Below, piece after piece: positions 58,661 through 64,000 of a DNA stretch of 64,000 nt. The notes beneath the pieces are model-generated. The model was not told the DNA's origin and did not search any database. It worked only from the letters and a program-made list of their open reading frames with translations. The position numbers and the translations under genes are program-made. Position 1 is the first letter of the stretch, and the number at the start of each line of letters is the position of its first letter. This stretch comes from Arctopsyche grandis (lineage: Eukaryota > Arthropoda > Insecta > Trichoptera > Hydropsychidae), in NCBI RefSeq assembly GCF_051622035.1, contig NC_135360.1, positions 12,328,001 through 12,392,000 on the forward strand, written 5' to 3'.

Positions 58661-60621
58661 TAGGAATGCAGAAACGATTTTAAATATTGAATAATAGAAT
58701 GTTTGTGTTCAAAATTACTGTACGTGGCGTGTTTGCCCTTAGCAATTCCATTTAGAAAGTTGATCTGTGAGTCCTTGATCAACGCTCGAAAGCTGCCCCG
58801 TCTAGTCCAGTCCATTTTCTCGACTTGTATTGACATACTGTCTCTTGCGTTGATATATGTATGTAGGTGATTCTTCCTTGTGGGTTACATTGGCGCCAAA
58901 TTAAAACTTTATCTTAAATAAATTTCATAGAGGGGTTGAATCTTGCCTATGCAATCACTCAAAATGTCTGATTTTAACGACTTCGTTTTATAACCGTGTT
59001 TTCATTTGAATATCTTTCGTTTAAGCACGTATCCTAACCACTTCGATCTTACACATCCATACATAAAATAGTTAGTAATACTAAACTTCAAAATTCGACC
59101 TACATACATATGTATGCCAACAGCTGACTCAATTTTATTTTCAACTATACTTGTTCATTATACGAATATTTATAAAAATGGAAAACATTAGTAATTTTAC
59201 ATTTTCCTGTTTAAATCACGTTAAATATGACGTTATGTATATATGTATGTATGTCGATACTACAGCCAATGATTCTGTCTAAGCGTGTTGAATTTTATAA
59301 TGGTGGTAGGTTAATACTTGAGTTCTGATTAAAATTTGAAATTTAGGGCATCTGTTCATAAAAACTCGTGTGTATTCTATTCAATATTGTATGAATACTA
59401 GGTTTTGTCGTGAGAAAAATTCGTTATGAATTTTGAATTCCAAGTTTTCAATTTTATTTCTGCGTAAATAATTGTTCTAATTCCATGTATGTACATCCTC
59501 TCTTTAACCTACATATGTATTTTTTATGTAAAAAATATGATATGAAATATATGATTTACGTTCCGTAAAATAAAATTAAGTTCTAGTAGGAATCGAATCT
59601 GAGTAAGAATTTATTTGACATAAATATTTTATATTTCCTAGTGAGTATAATTATGTCAACAAAAACCGAAACAAATTCAAATTAATCGCAACATTGTCTA
59701 TTTTGTACACCATTTCGCAACTCGAACGTTAATAATTGATAACAATATACAACAACAGCTCAGCATTTATATTACCTTTCAATAATATCATATTTAGCAA
59801 TATTTGTTTAATCAAAAAGTTTACGGTCGAGTACAAATGAACGATGCCCCAGAAAAGCATAGGATGTTGATTTGTACACTTGATTGTCAGTGATAAGCAT
59901 AAGATTTGACACAAACTTCCATTGTTCTTCGAAGTCGGAATCGATCTATTATGTATATTGTTTAATCGCTCGTGGTGTGTATGTATTATTTATTCCGCAA
60001 TCTTAACAAATAAGTCAAGAGCATTTCCGAGACTGATGATTTGATTAGCATACAACTAATATAATTTTATATCGGATTTTATTAAAATTACTGGCCTTGG
60101 ATTAATTACCTTTACATATGTACGTTTCTAATGCATATATTGGAATCTGATCCATCGATCGTAATGATCTTATCTGAAATAGCGTGATATTAAATCATTT
60201 ATTTTTAATGGCTTATATGCCGATCGTAATTTTCATATTAGAAATCGAACTAAATTATTTTTGTGAAAATACAGTAACGCATGCAAAAGTGTTAATGTAT
60301 ATTTTAAGTGTATCTTCCAGTTGTAATATATTTTGACTAGTTGGAATATATTCCATCTAACCTGGTACCAACTACCATTATATTTGAAGTTGTAATATAC
60401 ATATTTAGACTAGTTGGAATATACATATTCCGTCCAACCTACGTAAGTTGATTCATGTAGCGAATTACACTCGCAACTGGTCAATATATGTATATTATAA
60501 CTGAAAATACAAACAATTCAACTATTATATAAGTTGGTACCAGGTTAAATGGAAAGGTTAGGTTTTCATGAAAACGTCACGTCATTCTTAGAGCTATCCT
60601 TATACATTACTCATTACTAAA

Positions 60622-60743
60622 GCCCGGACCCTGAGGGGGCCGTTTATTGTTCAAATATTGTAAATGCATTGTTAAAGGTTTGCCGAACCTTTTTTACAAA
60701 GAATTTACAACAATTGAACAATAAACGGCACGCTTTCGGTCCT
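60622..60743. mobile_element. Hairpin MITE, copy 2 (copy 1 at 25319-25445)
   Basis: Starts GCCCGGACCCTGAGGGGGCC. The stem TTATTGTTCAAATATTGTAA faces its inverse and the centre reads AAAGGTTTGCCGAACCTTT, the inverse of copy 1's centre. Inserted within the left arm of the foldback structure. Confidence 0.75.
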
Positions 60744-62420
60744 ACCTCTACTCATTACCTTTATTTGTAATACCTAGCAGATATTAACGCATTGCTGAAT
60801 TCTAAACCATTCGTTAAAATATCAGAGCTGTCAAAACTCAACCTTTATATTATAACTGGGGTACATTATTGAAATTATATTTGCGCTTGTAGAGATATAA
60901 TTTACTAGTTGAATTGTATTCGAATATGAATGACCTAAAACGCCAGTTGGAATATATATTATATCTATTACAACTAAAAAAAAACTTCGACTGTAACATA
61001 TACAATTTAACAGTATGCAGTCTACCATTGATTTTTTTGCAGAGTGAGTTATGCAGATTCTTGACAGGCTCAATGATCATATTGGTGAATTATACATAAT
61101 TATGTTTTATATGTATGATACGGTTTTTAAGCAATATTTACGTTACATTTGTATTTAAAATTATATTCGTTGTAAACACGTGTTTATTTTCATATGTTGA
61201 GTAACAAAATAAATTAAATTGAAATGCAACAGTTACTATAATATTTGTGTTCAAATCCAAATACCGGACAACAAATCATTGTGAAGCAATGGTAGACCGC
61301 ATACAAAGAAAATACTATTTCAAAGTCAATTTTTTAAACAAAAGTGTAATTTTCAATGTTTGTTTACTTAAATTTCATTTTTGATGGATTTTTATCATTT
61401 TTACAAGGCATTATACATTGATACATTTTTATCATTTTTCTATGTTTTACTTCGCAAACGATTGAGCTAAATTTCTTAAAGTCTTCCGATCGTTTTGAAA
61501 CTTTGCCATTTTGCGCGGTTTGGTCAACGATGGAAATTTCAATCGATTTTAACTAACCTCTTCTTACTTTTTATAGTTCGATGGTGAAAAATAATCGTAA
61601 TAGACGCTTCTAAATTTTTGAAGACGGTGATGTTTATTTGTGACCAAACTTTGAGATAAACGTATCAATTCGTTCGACACGCTTGGCGATTTTTAAACGA
61701 AAGTATGACACGAAATGATTTTTAATTATTGCGAATTGATAATTTGCGGGCGAAAGCGACACACTAGAAAGTGTAATCATTCGTTGAAAATTATCACACG
61801 ATATGTCAATTGTGATTTTCACACATACACTCATAAAAGGAAAATTATAGCTACGTATGAGTGCATTTGGTAACTGGCATTGTATTGAATTATTTTCTAT
61901 TCGATACAATTTTAAATAATTGGAACCCCAGATCCGGAAGGGGCTCGCGTTTATCCGTTGACACTTATTCTGTCGAGATCCTTGTCGAGTGTACATACAT
62001 ACATTGTATGTAGGTACGTTTATCTACATACTCGTATATGTAACACCGATATAGAAGAAACTAGTTTTGAATCCGTTGCCGCGTTCGATGTAATGCACGC
62101 GTTTTATTTTTTCTGTGGGGATTTGTACAGTTAAGTCGCGTGCATGTTGACCGTCATTCAAAGATGCAAATTGCCGGGAAACTGAAAGAATTTCAACCAG
62201 TCAGATCAATACGCATTGCGGAGCATTCGTTGCTCTCCTTCCTCGTTGCCAATTTTAAACAGTTTGAAAGTTCACCGTCGATTCTGATCAATAAAATTCT
62301 TTCGAAACGTTGAAATACGAGTCTTTCACCTCACTCGAAACGTGACTTTGCCATTTTGTCATGTTTGAACTTATTTTTAACGTACACTTGGATGTAATCT
62401 ATTATCCTATGTGCGCACGC

Positions 62421-62535
62421 AACAGTATTTACTAGCAATACTTAAAATATTTTCCGTATCCAGTTCCGGAATAACAACCACAAGTTGCTATATAGGAACT
62501 GGATATGGAAAATATTGTTAGTAAATACTGTTGGT
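62421..62535. repeat. ~115-bp imperfect hairpin
   Basis: AACAGTATTTACTAGCAATA and ATTTTCCGTATCCAGTTCC face their inverse across a short loop; the left arm has about 7 extra bases. Probably a small MITE in the spacer of the foldback structure. Confidence 0.65.
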
Positions 62536-64000
62536 GTCGACGGCCCCATATACATACATAAAAATATTCGTCAAGAATCAATTAGATACAAAAATAAGTT
62601 AAACTTCCCTGAAAATATTATATTAAATAAAAAGTGGTATTTCGACTTTCATTTAGTCTTATTGTTGATTGATTCACAATTACCGTCAATCATTTTCTAA
62701 TGGGTATCATATCAAATTCTTTCAACATATTTAAACCTTAATGATGAATAGTTTGTATTATACATAGTTTTAAATTTTCAAATTGACCGGATTTTGACTA
62801 TTTTCACAAAACTTTCATTGAGAATTGCAACAGAATCTCGAAGTAGTTTTATGGTTAATTTAAGTCTCCTAACGTTTTTATACGTCGAAACCAATTACAT
62901 TTATAATATACTAGTTTCACCATAAGAATAGACAAATTTATGGTCTCTGTCTTGATTTGATGACAAAATTACTGTTTACGTGTTGTCTTACAAGTGTACA
63001 TATATACATATACCTATGTTACAGTCGAAGTGTATTTTCAGTTGTAATATATTCCAACTGGCATTTTAGGACATTAATATTTGAATACAATTCAACTAGT
63101 AAATTATATATCTACAAGCGCAAATACACTTTCAACAATGCGCGCCAGTTTTCATTTTATTTTATTTATATATTTATACCAAGAAGATAGGTAAATCCAA
63201 TGCGCCTTCCTGGCCAATTATAATATAACAAACATTTAGTCGTAATATAACAGTTGAGTTTTGACAGCTCTGATGTTTTTATGACTGCTTAAGAATTCAA
63301 TAATGTGATAATATTTACTATTCGTATTAAGATTACTCTAAGAATGTGTTCAAAAGAAAAATGTGACTTTCCAACTAAATTTACTAGTCGAGTGACGTTT
63401 TCACGAAAACCTAGCCTTTCCATCTAACCGGGTGCCAACTTATAGTTGAATTGTATGTATTTTGACCAGTTGGAATGTACATAATTCGCCATATGAATCA
63501 ATTTAAGTGGGTTAGACGGAATATATTCCAACTAGTCAAAATATATTATGTTCAACTGAAAAGGCACTTCAACTATAATGGTAGTTGGTACCAAGATAGA
63601 TGGAATATGTATATTCCAACTAGTCAAAATATATTACAACTGGAAGATATACTTCAACTGCAACATATACGTACATACATATGGATTTATAAATTAACGC
63701 GTAAAAAAAAAACTAAACTGCATGATACTTCATAAAATCAAATCCAATGGAAAGTTTATTTAACGTCATACTGTTTGTACTGAGATGATAGATGAGCATT
63801 CGTTTGCGGTTCTTAGATCGTGATGATGATGTTCAAATTCATTTATTTATGCTCATGCATTCCATTTGTTACCTACAATAAGTAAAAGTAATACAAAAAA
63901 AAAACGATTAGATCGGTTTAGAAATATGATATTAGAATTGCTGTATCACTACTTTGCGCGTTGCTAGTCATAACTCATTATATATTTTTAATTTTTTTTC

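Larger units (their letters stand above)
60300..63670. repeat. Large inverted-repeat (foldback-like) structure with ~0.65-0.7-kb arms
   Basis: Left arm about 60300-61010, right arm about 63014-63670. Matching blocks include TATCTTCCAGTTGTAATATA, GGTACCAACTACCATTATA, AAACGTCACG versus GTGACGTTTTC, TTGACAGCTCTGA and GTTACAGTCGAAG. The arms are built of short repeated motifs (AGTTGGAATATATTCCA and variants). Each arm has its own later insertion. The 2-kb spacer holds no recognised gene. Confidence 0.65.
50165..64000 (+). other. Probable long jitterbug intron, transposon-rich
   Basis: After the donor at 50165 I find no exon that would continue the filamin repeat (the next residues should resemble GSP-type repeat ends) anywhere to the window end. 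The remaining 13.8 kb therefore reads as intron. Content is listed separately. Sections with nothing recognised include about 53200-54500, 55150-56450 and 58900-60280. Confidence 0.5.

Noticed and set aside
58885-58900. TTGGCGCCAAATT resembling a retroviral-type primer-binding site after TTACA
   Set aside because: No LTR, polypurine tract or pol sequence is nearby, and the motif is palindromic and could be chance.
1-64000. CRISPR arrays, operons, phage or bacterial defence systems
   Set aside because: The genes are intron-rich eukaryotic genes and no regularly spaced repeat array of CRISPR type exists. The tandem arrays have no variable spacers.

Overview
The window is insect nuclear DNA, probably holometabolan. 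It is AT-rich, has spliced genes with many introns of about 60-100 bp, shows the ACATACATATGTA-type microsatellite texture common in insect genomes, and is crowded with small DNA transposons. I cannot fix the order from sequence alone. There are six conserved protein genes. Five look complete: exon phases close across every junction and lengths match the families.

Layout: (1) 2765-5588, minus strand, ATIC, the bifunctional enzyme for the last two steps of purine synthesis (10 exons, 591 aa). (2) 6481-9384, a 2.9-kb repeat-built element with perfect inverted ends. (3) 12246-16123, minus strand, gamma-tubulin complex component 3 (17 exons, 876 aa). (4) 18839-19859, minus strand, a C18orf21/UPF0711-like zinc-ribbon protein (4 exons, 251 aa). 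(5) 20894-23632, plus strand, mitochondrial methionyl-tRNA synthetase (9 exons, 545 aa), divergent from gene 4. (6) 24315-25061, minus strand, acireductone dioxygenase (3 exons, 183 aa), convergent with gene 5; the two are linked in biochemistry only, since one uses methionine and the other salvages it. (7) 25062-42455, a 17-kb gene-poor stretch of transposons, SINEs and a young TRIM, with some GC-richer patches that may be leader exons. (8) 42456-50164, plus strand, the 5' half of a jitterbug-type filamin (18 coding exons, 1127 codons, open at the last donor). (9) 50165-64000, most simply one very long jitterbug intron, full of nested MITEs, a hAT remnant with transposase sequence, a 533-bp palindrome and a large foldback structure.

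The strongest unusual material is mobile: a family of long hairpin elements with 9-bp target duplications (Mutator-like), one of which sits at the centre of a larger palindrome; the 6481-9384 element, which repeats an LTR-end plus primer-binding-site-like module in tandem; and several MITEs whose target duplications can be read exactly. Two introns use GC-AG splice sites (one in GCP3, one in jitterbug). No CRISPR, operon or microbial system is present and none is expected. I did not find a clearly new functional system; the best candidates for undescribed coding or regulatory content are a 48-codon ORF at 39747-39893 directly before a splice donor and a set of strong minus-strand donors near 58.1-58.6 kb.
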